Positions 11,001 to 23,849 of a stretch of DNA of 64,000 nucleotides are shown piece after piece; within the stretch, counting starts at the first letter, position 1, and each line of letters begins with the position of its first letter. The notes under the pieces are model-generated. The model did not search any database. It was not told the DNA's origin and was given only the letters and a program-made list of their open reading frames with translations. The stretch lies in assembly GCA_026261815.1 (NCBI GenBank), contig JAMPIT010000884.1, positions 15,894,210-15,958,209 of the forward strand, given 5' to 3'. The translations under genes and the position numbers were made by a program. Origin of the DNA: Monarcha castaneiventris obscurior (taxonomy: Eukaryota > Chordata > Aves > Passeriformes > Monarchidae).

Positions 11001-14000
11001 CTTTAGTCTTTAAGTAAGTGCAGAAGTTTTTCTGAATCATTAATACCAAATAAATGACAGAGAAAGAGGAAGAAAATACATAAAAGCCTTAATTACATGC
11101 AAAACAGATGGAGGGAAGCTGCTTTGTGAGGCACCGTATTCTACACCTGAAGTGGGAACTGAATTTTTTATGCAATCCCAATGGCGAGGTACTGGTAATG
11201 TTATTCTGAAGTCAAAAAGGTGGCTTCTGTCTGCTCTTCTGAAATATTAATTAAATAAAAATATTTTATTTCTGCATATCCCAAGCTGAGATCATACACA
11301 TGGGGAAAAAGCTTATATTCTCTATGCCCTTAAAACCATTACATTGTCATCTTCAAATAAACACCTCAGCACAGCAGGTGCCTAGAAGATACAAAGCAGT
11401 GTGTGGAACACAATGTTCTGAAGAAATCCTCATGGATATAGTTCTAGTCTTCAAAAATACCTCTAAAAAAAGTTTTACAAGGTGTCAGTGGCTGGGAAAA
11501 CAAAATCCTTTCTCACAGTCAAAAGTTTTCCCATTTCTAGAGCCAGAGACAAAATTTGAAGTTTTACAAGGTTCACTTTTAAATTTTGTGGGTTTGGAGG
11601 GGTTTACATTTCAGGTTTTGGTTTGGAGCATTTAACTGGTTTTCAGTCCCAAAATGGTACACATTAACTTACTGTAGCAGTATCAAAAGCAAAGAAAATC
11701 CTGTGATGAATCTGCCTTTTTCCCCCCATGATAAACAAAGTGCTCTAGACACCAGACGTCAGTAAGGAACTGTCTGGGAAGAGATAATTTAAAAGGGCTT
11801 TGAAAAAAAAAAGAAAGCAGCAGGGTGGTGTCTAGTCACGATAAGTTATTTTGAAAACAGACTGGATAGTGCTGATACTAGAGCATGATGACAGCACACA
11901 ACAATCTGGGCAAATACAGCCAAAAGGGTAAAATAGGAACTTCAATGGCATTGCAGAGAATGGTGAGAACGACACCACACACCACACATACTCAAGTTCG
12001 TGTGTATTAATGTCTTGCTATGAAAAATTAATGGTTCACCTCAAAAACAAAAAGCTACTCTAAAGTTTGTTACTTCCACAATGAACCCTGGGCTAGCTAG
12101 GACCTTGTTGATGTGTGTGTGCAGAGTTATCTCTATCTGTATTTATGAAGTTTCTTTTCTCACAAACACTCTACAAATCACAAAGACCTTTTTCTGGTGC
12201 TTCTTATGTTTCTGTCCATGGTATGTGGCTCTCTTGCATCACACCAGTTTACAAAACAAGACTGCCTGGAGGCTTAGTTTGGTTTTGAATGGAGCACAAA
12301 AATGAGTTTCCTATATAAAAAGCCTGTCCTATGTGTCATGATTAGATAATATCAATAGAAGGACTGAGTCACACTGTTCTACTTTACTGTAACTTCTCAG
12401 AATTCAGTGGGGCTGCTCCTGACTTTAAAAAACAACATAATCAGGCCTCTCTTTTACAGGATTGTTTCCCAGGAAACTTTAGGAGTTAGGTTGCTAAATA
12501 AATAGCTGTGTATCACAAGTTAATTCATGCTTCCTCCCCCTCCACCCTGCCTCATTTCTTTAACAAAAAAGGAGCATGAGTGGAAAGACAGACAGGACTA
12601 ATAAATCATGCATGATGGGGAGTCAGAATATCCAACTTCCCAGAGTTTCTCAATTCGAATTTTCATCTGTTTTACTTACAGGGAAAACCATTCACTTAAA
12701 TAATTTTGTGCCTGACTTCCACTCTTTTTTGCTTCAGAATTAGTCAGAATTCCTCTGTTTTGTCATCAGATCTAGTTATCCACGGAAGGGCCTGGCAAAA
12801 ACAGTTTGCCTGTAATTCAGTATCTCCTTTTTATCTTACAAAGAAAGAGACTTTTCTGCTTCCCAGAGACACAAGGCACTATCCAACATTAAACATTTTG
12901 GATAGGTCAAGCACTTGTTTAAACATTCAGCATTGCTGTCCTTATCCTTCTCTGTACAAGTCTGCATCTGTAATGTATCAAACAAGGGACTGGGCCAAGA
13001 TCAATACAATGGATGTGAGAGGAAAAAAAAGGGCAGTACGGTCCTGCCCTTCTCAAGAAGGCTTTTGCAGAAGTAGATATATCTGGCAACAAACCACCTG
13101 TCTTCTTTTGGGGGAAGGGTATAACACCTCTAGAAAGACACCACAAAATGAGGCCCACGCTACTGGACCAAGGCCTCTTGTCCTTCTAAAGACACAGAAA
13201 TTTTAGGGATGAAGAAGCCACTTTATCTGCTCTTACGGTTGCATGTAGTTTGGGGGTGCAGCTGGGAGCACAAACCAATTTTCCTGGCTTCTGCAGCAAC
13301 CCACACGTGGCCACCTGGGGTTCCACACGTGCTCTGGCTGCAGGACAAGCAGAGTGCCCAGCAAGACAATTGCTGGAAGCCTCGTGCTGGAACAATGAGC
13401 AGCTCATGGCCTCCTCCCCGCACGGCCTGAATTCCTTCTGGAAATGACAGATGCTGAGAGTGCGGGAGCCCATCTGACCAACCCTAGAGCAGACCTGGAG
13501 CACGCAGCCATGTAACTGCACAGCCATGGATTAGTGAAGGACAATGAGCCGAACTTCTGTGGCAGTCACTGGGCCTTCCACATCCCCACTAAATGTTCAT
13601 ATTGCCCACGGGTCCTGCCATGTGACGGGAGAAACACCACATGAGGTTCTGCTCTCGTATTTACAAAACCTGAGTAACTCAGTCAGCTAAAACCATCTGG
13701 CTCCCCTGTTGTGTACGAGTTCAGGTTATAAAGCAATTTCTATTCAGCTCTAACTGTACAGATTCCACAGTGGTATTTTTCATGTTGTTCCTAATCAAGA
13801 TGAACTCACTGGTTTTACTGTGTGCTTCGCTTTGTTTTGTTTTTCAAACATGAGGAAAATATTTCCAACAGTTTTCAAAACTTCTGTGTTTTTTAAAAAG
13901 GAAAACATATCTCTTCCTTCACTCTTAGGACATTCAAAGCATCCCTTTCCTTGTCAAAACTAGACATGGCTTACTGCTGAAACTTGACAGGAAGCATGAA

Positions 14001-15400
14001 AATATTTTTCCATGAGAACAAGAGCCTCCACTTGGCATGAAAAATAGTCAACTGTTCTCTAAAGTGATGAGCTTTGGAAAACCTACAGTCTGCATATACA
14101 AGAAAGGAAAATCCCACTCCTGTGATAACCATGCCTACCAACAGAACTGGACAGGAATGTAGGTCTGGGATGGGCGAATTTTCCATTTATAGATGAGATG
14201 GGTTTGGATGCTGGCCATGGTGTTCTCCCTGTTTAATTGAAGTTGCCTACCCCCTCATTACAAAGCCCATTCTCCCACAGAAACAACTGAGAACATTTGG
14301 TCTTTGTTGATGCTTTGGTACCTGCTCTTTTTACAGGGCTTGACCTAGAGAAAATCAAGGAAAGTATTTGCCAGTCCCACATTAATCCACCTCTCCGGTC
14401 TGTGATCAGAAGGTTTCTTTTTACAAGTTAAAGAAAAGACACAAAAGACATGTTCCTGCTTCCACAGCAACCAGTCCTGGCTTGTGCGAGGAAGTTGCAG
14501 TTTAATTAAACCAGTTCAAAAACTGATGCTGTTAAATTAATGTGAAGTCTGTGGGAGGATGGATGTTGTTTTGCTGGAGTGCTTTCTACTGTTTTAACTG
14601 AAGTGGTAAGGAAGGGATTTAAGCTAAATCAATACACAATGTACTTCAACTGATATGTGTCCAAAAAAGGCATTTGCATCAACATAATGAAACGGTGCAA
14701 GATTTTCATGTAGACAAGACTCAGAAGAAAATGTAACTATATTATTCTTTGGGAATATTGTGAACATGCCTTGTTTTGCCCTCGTCTGCTGTCAACACCT
14801 CCTCCACTGCCTCCAGGGGTCTGCTCCCCACTGCCTGACAGTTTTATTAACTATCTCTTCCTGTCCTCTTTACCCTCAGGTACCCACTTGTTGGCAAGTT
14901 ACACTTCTCTTTATCACCAAACCACCACCCCATTTGATGTAGTTCTGAAAAACTGTAGCTTCCTGCAGTTCTGCTAAGTTAAAAGGTTCCTCTTCAGGGT
15001 AGTTTCAACCTGATGTTCCCCAGGTTTTCCCCTTTCCTCTATTTGTTACAGTAACAGTTACTGCAGCTTCAGAACACAATCGGCTGGGTTTTTCTCAGAA
15101 CCCAAAATAAATTGTTTCAGGCTTCCTTTGTGCCCAGTGCTGTGGGAACATCAGACTGTGACTACTCCTTCTGGGAAGCCCATCTTGCTCCAGAGGGTGA
15201 CACACGGTGAGTAAGCAAAAGGCCATTTTTAAAAAGGCCATTTTTAGCAGCTACTTTCTCAGCTTGGCATGATATCCCAGCACCTCTTGAGCTCACTGGT
15301 TTACTCGACAAGAGTGGGGAATGTGCTTGGGAAAAAGGAAAACGTCAGTCCTTACTCTTCTTACTGTTCTTGGTTCATCCCCCAGAGGCCAGCACGGCCA
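8040..15400. other. Intergenic, no gene recognised
   Basis: Between the BPGM promoter region and the AKR1B cluster I see only short open frames without recognisable domains, no tRNA or rRNA, and no clear transposon. Distal regulatory elements could be present but cannot be recognised by eye. Confidence 0.5.
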
Positions 15401-15408
15401 GGCCAACA

Positions 15409-15456
15409 GATGCAGATCCTGAGGGATGCAGATCCTGAGGGATGCAGATCCTGAGG
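15409..15456. repeat. 16-bp unit repeated three times
   Basis: The unit gatgcagatcctgagg is repeated three times in tandem without change. It lies in intergenic DNA about 2.1 kb upstream of AKR1B gene 1. Confidence 0.9.
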
Positions 15457-16914
15457 AATTTTCTCTCCCCATTTTGCCCGAGCCACCACCACTGCTGCAG
15501 TGTGAGCTGCAGGGGGATCCCAGGAGGGGATCTTTGGGGATGAGGCACCGGAAAACTGCCAAAATCACAACATCCAGCCGTTCCAAGGATGCCAGGGCCA
15601 ACATACTGAATAGGTTAGAGTTTGGTACTACAGTGGCTGAACAAAGAGCTGGCACTGCTGGCAGACTTTTTTAATAAATGGCTCACTTCCATGCCATTGA
15701 ATCCATGGCAAACTTCCCAGTGGGAGCAGCCTCTGGCTGTAAATGTGCAGTTAACAACCCCAGCCTGTACAGCACACGCTGCTTCCTCCCAGCTGCACAT
15801 GGCCCACAGCCCCCACTGATGGCTGCAGTCAGAAACGAGCTGGAGGTGCTGAGCACATCAGAGTGCTCCCAGTCACAGTAAATCCAGCCACACAAAAATT
15901 TTAGACAGTCTTCCTGTTTCTCCTCGGACATAAATGTTGAAAGTAAGTGCCTCGTTAACAGGAGGGAGAAAACAGACTTGATTTCCCTCCCACGTGCATA
16001 ATAATGCAAGCTTTGGAACATTTTTGAGACACAGGGGTGAGTTGAAGCAGGAGACCATCTCATACATTTCAGTGCAAAACACAGCAGGGAAAAGGAAATT
16101 CTTTTTTGTGTCTTTAATGTAAGGATCAGACAATTCAGAAAATTGATATGTTAGTGATAACTGGCTAATTTCCTCTTTAAACCCAGGTTTGTATCTTTTG
16201 AGTCCATACCAGAAAATTTTCAAGTCTATTTATTTATTGCAAATGTAAGCCAACTTTACTTTTTTTTTTTTCCTTATCCTGTTTTAGGAAAAGAGGCAGA
16301 GGAAGAGAGATTTCCGATTTCTCATTATTACAAAATCTAAGGGATAAAATCTGCAATTCAACCTGCTGAGTTAAGACTGAAGAAATGCAAAAGCCACACA
16401 CAAGTTTAACTCTGCCCCCGTGTGTGCAAACGTGAAAACACATCCATCCACCTGGATCCTGCTGGGGTTTTGTGCTAAAGGTTGTGTTAGCTTCTGGCAG
16501 TAATTATATACGGCATCCACGATGACCATGAAGCTACAGGACACCTTTTCTCTTCTATGCTCACGTGTCTCCACATTATGAAGCTCCTTTAGGAATGCAC
16601 TGGCTGCTAAAAAACGAGTCATAGAGATATGTCTGCTGCCCACAACAATAAAGCAAGAAGTGAAGAAATGGGAAAAAAAAGAAAAGGCAGCACTCGAATT
16701 TTACCAGAGGGATGATTCTATTAAGACTGGGGAAAAACAGGGACTTAATTTTACTTGTCACGTTTGGCACACATGCCCTGTGTGAACTTCCCTGTTCTAC
16801 ACCATGCCTCACCTTCCAGCCTGAGAAGGGGATACCAGCACCTTTGGGGGGAGTGAAAAGGAACTCCTGCTTCCTCTGCAAACTCCCACTGAGCTTTCTC
16901 CAGCTGCCTCACTT

Positions 16915-17340
16915 CATCAGCACACAAGGTGACAAGGCGATCAAGGGGAGACCAGCCCAGACCACCACCACTGTGGTGGGGACACGCTGCTCCAGCCAAG
17001 AGCTCAGCCCACAATCACACACCCGGCAGCTCCGGGAGCTGGGAGCAAGGATCTGGATCATGTCCTACCCTGGGACTTGTTTACTGACAATTTTCGGGAC
17101 ACCCCCGGGCTTTACCAGTGACAATCCTGGGCCGAAGTGCTCCTGAATGAAACCTTCTCTCTCAGGAAATCTATGGGGGGAACTGCAACAGGGCATCAGA
17201 ACACCTCGGCACGTGGCACACGAGACACACATGGACAATCCCTGGGACACGGACAGGGAGCTGATCCCTGCAGAAACACCAGCCAGACCAGGACACACCT
17301 GCCCTCAACCCTTATCTTTTGATAAGGGAAAGGTCCACAG
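16915..17340 (+). promoter_or_regulatory. Upstream region of AKR1B gene 1, composite
   Basis: The part at about 16,915-17,010 matches the region upstream of gene 4 (about 48,377-48,465), sharing 'gctgctccagccaag' and the flanking words. The part at about 17,150-17,335 instead matches the region upstream of gene 2 (about 27,010-27,200), including the inverted GATA pair. It probably holds control elements kept or exchanged between paralogs. The TSS is not visible. Confidence 0.55.
17311..17326. promoter_or_regulatory. Inverted GATA pair
   Basis: CTTATCTTTTGATAAG is a perfect inverted repeat of two GATAAG sites separated by four bases, about 250 bases before the gene 1 ATG. The same element is present upstream of gene 2 at 27,173. 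Factor binding is inferred from the WGATAR consensus only. Confidence 0.6.
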
Positions 17341-17513
17341 GGCGCACCACTGCCACACCCCAAGCAATCACCTCCTCAATTTTTAATTGATTGCAGCTTT
17401 CACATTAACCTTTGTGAGCCGAGTGTACAGAGGAAAAGCCACAGCCTTGTTTGCCAGATATGGGAGGGCCCAGAGCACCAGGAACGCCCCAGCATCAACC
17501 CCTGTCCTGGGCA

Positions 17514-17523
17514 GTGACCAGGC
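17514..17523 (+). promoter_or_regulatory. Antioxidant-response-element-like core
   Basis: GTGACCAGGC fits the core consensus RTGACnnnGC and lies about 50-60 bases before the gene 1 ATG. NRF2 control is known for human AKR1B10, which makes the match plausible, but such a short match also occurs by chance. I did not see it at the same place in genes 2, 3 or 4. Confidence 0.35.
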
Positions 17524-17571
17524 ACTGCTAAACCCAGCAGGCAAGAGGCAGCTCAGAGGGAGTGCAGGACC

Positions 17572-20500
17572 ATGGCTACCTACGTGCAGCTAAACACCAC
17601 TGCCAAGATGCCCGTCGTGGGGCTGGGCACCTGGAAGGTAAGAGCTTCAGAGAAAAACACCTGTACTGCAAGAGCTCCCAGGCACAAAACTGCACTGCCC
17701 CTGGTCCAGCTCTGGGGAGCTGCCCTGGTGCTCTCTGCTCTGCCTGGCTGAGTGTGAGCTGGCATGGAGCTACAGATAAGTGGCTGGAGGTTGATTTCCA
17801 GTCCTGGAGTCCATGTTTATCACTGCAAGAAATAGTGTTCTTGTAAAAGAAAAAAAACCCCACCAACCTGGACTGTGGGGGGATTGCTTTCACTAACATA
17901 GTTTCCCTGGTTTTATTTTGCTAGGATACAGGTCTTTAACAAGCACTGATTTGAGATTCTTAATATTTATGCATTTTTTCAGTCTGCAGCTGGGCAAGTA
18001 AAAGCTGCAGTGATGGCTGCCATCGATGCTGGGTACCGCCACTTTGACTGTGCTTATGCATACCTGAATGAGAATGAAGTTGGGGAAGGGATCCAGCAGA
18101 AAATCAAGGAAGGTGTTGTGAAACGAGAGGATCTCTTTGTTGTCAGCAAGGTAAAGATCCAATGATCCTGCAGTCTGGAGCACAGCTGGGGGAATGCTTT
18201 GTCTTTTGAGTATTTTGCTAGTGAGAAGCTTAAGTTATGGAGACAAACTTTTTGCTGTTGGATAAAGCAAATCATAACAGCATTCAGGTCACTCCTGATG
18301 CAAGCTGACAGCTTCAGCCTGTTTGGTATGGAGGGGTAGGAAGGATACACTCTGCACCCTGCTGTGGTGACCCAGCAGTGCTGGGAGATGGATGAGGGGA
18401 GGCCAACTGCAGGCTGATTAGTGCAAAAGAAGGGAAGCAGGAAAAGGGAGGGTGGGCCAGGTAGCCCCCAGCAAGGTAGAAACATGTGAAGCAAAGGTCA
18501 GAGACAGCTCCATGTAAAGGACTGACAGGCAGAACCAGCTTGCTAATGACACCTTGGTGACTGCTAAAGCACAGCAGAGCACACAGGCCTGGCACTGCCT
18601 GGTGCTTGTTCCAGTAGTCGGGCTCAGAGCATTCCAAAGGGGTGTCCCTGCAGTGGGAGGTGTCATTCTGGGCACCCGGGGACACTGTAATCTGTCCCAA
18701 GGAAGGTGGGGTTGGTGGGTTCCCTTTCTTATTACAAAAATCAGACTACTTGGCTGGAATCTGAAGTTACTTCTTACCTAAGTAAAGGCTGGTGGCAACC
18801 ACTCACTCTGTCTTACCTCTTCTTGGCTTTGCCTGCTATAGGCAGTGCAGGAGTTCTGTGAGTGCTCAGGAAGAACAGATACACGACTGCCTCTGAAAGC
18901 CAAGGCAGACCCTGGCCAAAAGGGGGTGGCACAAACGGTGTGGGAGCTAATGCAGCCAGAGACTGCTACACACTGCCCCCACAGCCACAGGCCAGTCCCA
19001 GCCCACAGCTGGGACAGCACTAGCATGGCCTCATTCCTTCCAAAGAGCAGGGAGCATTCCTGTGCTGTGCAGGAGAGCACCCAAGAGCTTTAACCAGGAG
19101 GTCACAGTCTGCCCTGTTTTATCTCCAGCTGTGGTGCACCTTTCATGAGAAGCCTCTGGTGAAGGGAGCCTGCCAGAAGACTCTTGCCAAGCTGAAACTG
19201 GATTACCTGGATCTCTACCTCATCCACTGGCCTTTTGGCTTCAAGGTACAGTAGCAGCAGGTCTCACCCCTGGCAGAGCTCCTCAGAAGTGCCAGGAGTG
19301 CTCGCAGCACCACTGCTGCTGCACTGCAGGCCTCTGGCTGCCAGCAAAAGCTATGCCTCTTTCCCATTCTTTTACAAACCCAAAGCGTGCTCTTCTGAAA
19401 GAAAAGCCCCTGGGACAGAGGGGTGCAGTTTGCTGCCTGACAGAACTTCTTTCCTCTGCAGGTTGCAGGATCACACAGTTAAAGGAAACACTTCTGTTTG
19501 CCATTTCTTTCTTTAATCATCAAACTCTCCATACAGTACAGATTGAGCTCACCTTGTCTGTAGGAGCCTTCACAGACTTTGGATTTCAAAAGATGAGGTT
19601 TTCGGGATCAAGTTTTCACCAACTACATGGACTTCAAACCATTTATGGCAGCATATATATATATACACACACATATATACACAGACACATACCTATCAAA
19701 ATCTCTGTTCTACCTTATGCTTTTGAGCTCAACTCCATTCCTTCAATATTGTTTTAGTTTGCTCTAAGTGGACAAAGCAGTCAAGTGCAACTGCACAATA
19801 TTGTGGCATTTAGAAAATTCCAATCATTCAAACTACTTTGGCCATACTGTCTAGCTACAGGCTGTTCCAATTTTCCTAATACAGCCATTTCCATAGTGAG
19901 CCTCCCCACGGGACATCTGTCAGCAGATGCACTCCAGTATAAATGTCTGTGTTCACAGGGCCACAGTCAATCCTCCCTATACCTTTCTAAAAACATCTAA
20001 AGAAGCTGTTATTTCTTAAATGTGCAAAACTCAAAGTGAACTCATGTAAGACTCCAGAATATTGTTCTATAAGTTAATCGCCTCCCTGCATGCACTTTGT
20101 GGATCATCACTTCAGAGGGTCCAGTACAAATACCTGTCTTTATTGGGATAGTAGATGACGAAAATGCATGAACTAAGAATAAGAAGTGACTGAAGAATGA
20201 ATTAAGTTATGATGAGAATGACTTTATTTTTTTAGGCAATGTTAGCTTCACCTTCTTACATCCCTGCTGGGTGATTTTTACATAGCAAGTGTCTCAACAG
20301 AGATTATTTCAAGCTTTTTCTCTCTCTCTGACAGGCAGGAGAGGACCTGTTTCCCAAAGATGACAAAGGCATGGCTATCCCCAGCAACAGTGACCTTCTA
20401 CAGACATGGGAGGTAAGTTCAGCCAGAGCAGAAAAGAAATGGCCTCTGATCTCATCAGTCTTTTCCATGCTTCCATTGCCTTCAGCAGTCACAGAACTGG

Positions 20501-23500
20501 TGTCTCATCCACACAGAATTAGTTGGAAGGAACACAAGGCAGTACAAAGCAGCTTTTTGTAACGGGCATGCTTAATCCTTCCCTGGTTATTCCTATTCTC
20601 CGAGTGTCCTACTTGACTGGAGCTGCACAAGCACTTCCAGTGGAGCTGCACACCAGACTGAAGCTAGAAAAAGTTCATTGTGGAACAATAACAAATGTAC
20701 AATTGTTTTCATCACAGTTCTTGTGTCTTTCTCGAGTTGCTCAAACAAATTTCACAGAAATAAAGATATTTTAGGTTTAGAGATCTTGCCTACAGTGTGT
20801 GGTACAGCCCTCCAGTGCTTGCACAACAGTGGATTACTGAGTGTCATCATTCTTCTCCTCGTGCAACTCAGTGTGGATTTCTATCCACACACTCAGAGAA
20901 TGAGAATTTGGGCTTGGGTGAGATGGCATTAATGTGCCAGCACCTGCTTTTCCCTCAGAGAACTTTGCAACTCTAAATTGTTATTTTGTGCTGCTTGTGG
21001 TGGGAAACAAGTCACATCAGGAAGATCATCATGAGCTGCCTTGCACACTGCATGATCATTTTGCTGTTTTAGGCCATGGAGGAGCTGGTGGACTGTGGGC
21101 TGGTGAAAGCCATTGGATTCTCCAACTTCAACCGTGACCAGATCGAAAGAATCTTGAACAAGCCAGGACTGAAGCACAAGCCTGCAAATGTCCAGGTGAG
21201 CTGCAAAGTGACTGGTTTTGTGGGATTATAAGTATCTGATTACAGTTGAATGAGGAGATGGGAAAAGGGGGAACAAAGTAGACATAGTGTGTACTTTAAA
21301 TCCCTCTATGGATATTTCAGGTGGATACTTCTGGGGGTTTTTTTATCACCTTGTTGAACCACTGTTTAAGGATGTTGGAGCATTTCCCTGAAAACAGTCT
21401 TTCTGGAATAATAGAGAGCCCAGAGATGAGCTTTGTGAAACCCTTCCAGCAAAAACTGTATGAGCACTTTGTATCAAAATGTGTGGTTTTAATACTAAGG
21501 ATGGGTATTATCATGTAGGCCACTGTCAAATTAGGGAAAAAAGCAGCCTCTAAGTGGATTAGGAGATAATTTATGGAGCACAAAAATATTGCAACAGTTC
21601 TGCCACTGTCAGACTCTTTGTTTCTGTGTTGGCAGATTGAATCTCATCCATACCTGACCCAGGAGAAGCTGATCAAGTACTGTCAGTCCAAAGGGCTGGC
21701 TGTGACTGCATATTGTCCCCTTGGCTCTCCTGACAGACCATGGTAAGGCTGCTTTGCAACGTGCCAGGGAGCTCTTGGGGATTATGACTGAAGCACTGAG
21801 ACCACACGTGCACCACTCATTCCTGCATTTGAACACAGATCTCTGTTGCTGTGCTGAATCTTTCTATGGAGGTTTCTTTCCACTGATTTTTTTTCTCTGT
21901 CTAGGGCTAAGCCTGGGGATCCTTCCCTTCTGGATGACCCCAAGATCAAGGAGATTGCAGCCAAGCACAACAAAACCCCAGCACAGGTGGGTACTCCTTC
22001 CCAATTTAGGAAAACAGAGCTCAGGAAAGGGTAGAATCTCTATCCCCGCCCCATGAATTGTGGCACTCCTCTGATTCTTCCCTAACAACACAGATTTTTT
22101 AACTATATTACCTCCAAGACACATTATTAACTCTTTGGCCCTCAAAAAGATTTTTGACCCACCATCAGATGTCACTTCCCCTTTCAAGTCCTCTTGCAGA
22201 GAATGAAAGCCCTGCATAGACTGATAAAATCCCAGGTGCAAAGGAAAGGAATTGACTGGCCCAAACCTGGATGGGAAGGGAGGTTTCCTATGAGGCCCCA
22301 CTACTCCCCTCTTTGCTCTCCAGGCAGTGCAGCCAAGGCTGCAGGGACAGGGATGATTTGAAATGCAGCTCTGCAGAAGCAGGTACAGCTTAGGGAAAAC
22401 AGCTCTGCCATTCTCCCTCTGACTCGGTTTTCTGTTCTTGCAGGTTCTCCTTCGCTTCCAGATCCAGAGAAACCTGATTGTGATTCCCAAATCTGTCACC
22501 CCCCAGCGCATTGTGGAGAACTTCCAGGTGAGGGATCAGGAGTGAGCTGGGTGCTGCCCCTCAGGGATGCCTTGGCTTCTCCCTGCACAGCAGGCAGTGA
22601 TCCTTTCTCACCCTTGCCATGTCCTCCTGCAGCAAGAGGACCGGGCTTCTTCCTTCTTTATGCTGTGTTAACCCAGGCCTACTTTTTGAGAGTTTAATCA
22701 GCAATCCTTACGTGATATTCCCTGTTCCATGGCTTGTGGATGAATGAGGCACAGCTTGCTTGGAATCCCCACGGTGTCAGAAACATCTCATCTAAAATTA
22801 TGTTCATAATCTTAAAAAAATGTTCATAAAATCGTCCCTGTGTCCATAAAACAAGTTGTTCTTCTTAATTCAGTGGTCCATGAGTGAAAATGGATTCTCC
22901 ATGTGGAGCTGCTCTTGTATTTCTGTTAGGTTTGTTCCAAGAAGTGATTTCCACCTGTTTCCCTGTTTAGGTGTTTGACTTTGAACTGACTAAAGAGGAG
23001 ATGGCAACTATTCTGACCTTCAACAGAAACTGGAGGATCTGTGAAATGCACATGTAAGTGACACTGCTTGGCTTTTTCAACTTCTAAGTTGTGAATATTC
23101 TTTACAAAGAATTTTGTGTCACAGCTTCTAGGAAACATGAAATTCAATTTATTTAAAAATCACAGCAACTCAAACTCCATCTGGTTTATCCCCAAAAAAA
23201 TAACATTCTCAGGAGAGGGCTTAATATTTTCATTTTAAAAACAAAACAAAAAAATTAAACCAAACTACATTCTAATTTTGAATTCTTAGTTTTCAGGAAA
23301 CTCTCTGTAACTTGAATTACAAAAAAAGGGGTTCTGGATATTCAACCCATCTTTGTATTAGAGAAAGGAGGTCATGTATCTCCACCTATTCTTGCTGTAA
23401 CTCCACAATGCAGATCTTCCCTTGGTGGCTCCTCCATGCACCCAACACATCTCTACACAACATTTAGATCACATGCGAAAAAACCATTCTCTTTCATTTG

Positions 23501-23549
23501 TTTCAGGTCCAAAAATCTCAAGGAATACCCTTTCCATGCAGAATACTGA
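17572..23549 (+). CDS. AKR1B: AKR1B aldo-keto reductase, gene 1
   Basis: Cytosolic NADPH-dependent reductase of aldehydes and ketones, aldose reductase / AKR1B10 family. Ten exons, all GT-AG: 17572-17637, 17983-18150, 19129-19245, 20335-20412, 21073-21195, 21636-21742, 21905-21986, 22444-22527, 22971-23053, 23507-23549. The 951 bases encode 316 residues, the normal family length, and exon sizes match mammalian AKR1B1 except the last. Catalytic Asp44, Tyr49, Lys78 and His111 are present (Met counted), as are the cofactor residues Ser160-Asn161, Gln184 and the IPKSVTPQR segment (261-269), plus Trp220 and Cys299. Differences: Cys187 is Ser (IESHPY), Ser211 is Cys (AYCPLG), and exon 2 reads AYAYLNENE. 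Exon 2 begins [10 protein letters not shown], as in gene 3. Orthology to AKR1B1 or AKR1B10 cannot be decided by eye. Confidence 0.95.
19651..19692. repeat. TA/CA microsatellite
   Basis: An alternating purine-pyrimidine tract, (TA)n followed by (CA)n and further TA/CA steps, lies in intron 3 of gene 1. It is likely to vary in length. Confidence 0.85.
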
Positions 23550-23831
23550 ATGTGCTTGCAACATGGCCTTCACTAGACCTCTGGTGTCTCATTTGCCTCT
23601 GTTCTAACTTTATCAAGTTCTCTTATTGCACCCGCCTTGGTGGTGCCAGTGAAGACACAGGATGTTTGTCCCATGAAATTTGGGTTTTTTGGAAGAAGGA
23701 AAGAGTATTTTCTACAGCACCACCATTCAGTGATTGCCTTCAGTCTCACATCAGCAGAAACCAGATGCTGACAAACTACAAAAAACACACCCCACAGATC
23801 CACAATTTCATCAGAGGTGTCACATATTTTA

Positions 23832-23837
23832 AATAAA
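23832..23837 (+). terminator. Polyadenylation signal, gene 1
   Basis: A canonical AATAAA lies about 280 bases after the gene 1 stop codon. It is the first canonical signal I see downstream of the stop. Confidence 0.6.
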
Positions 23838-23849
23838 ATTAACTTTAAA

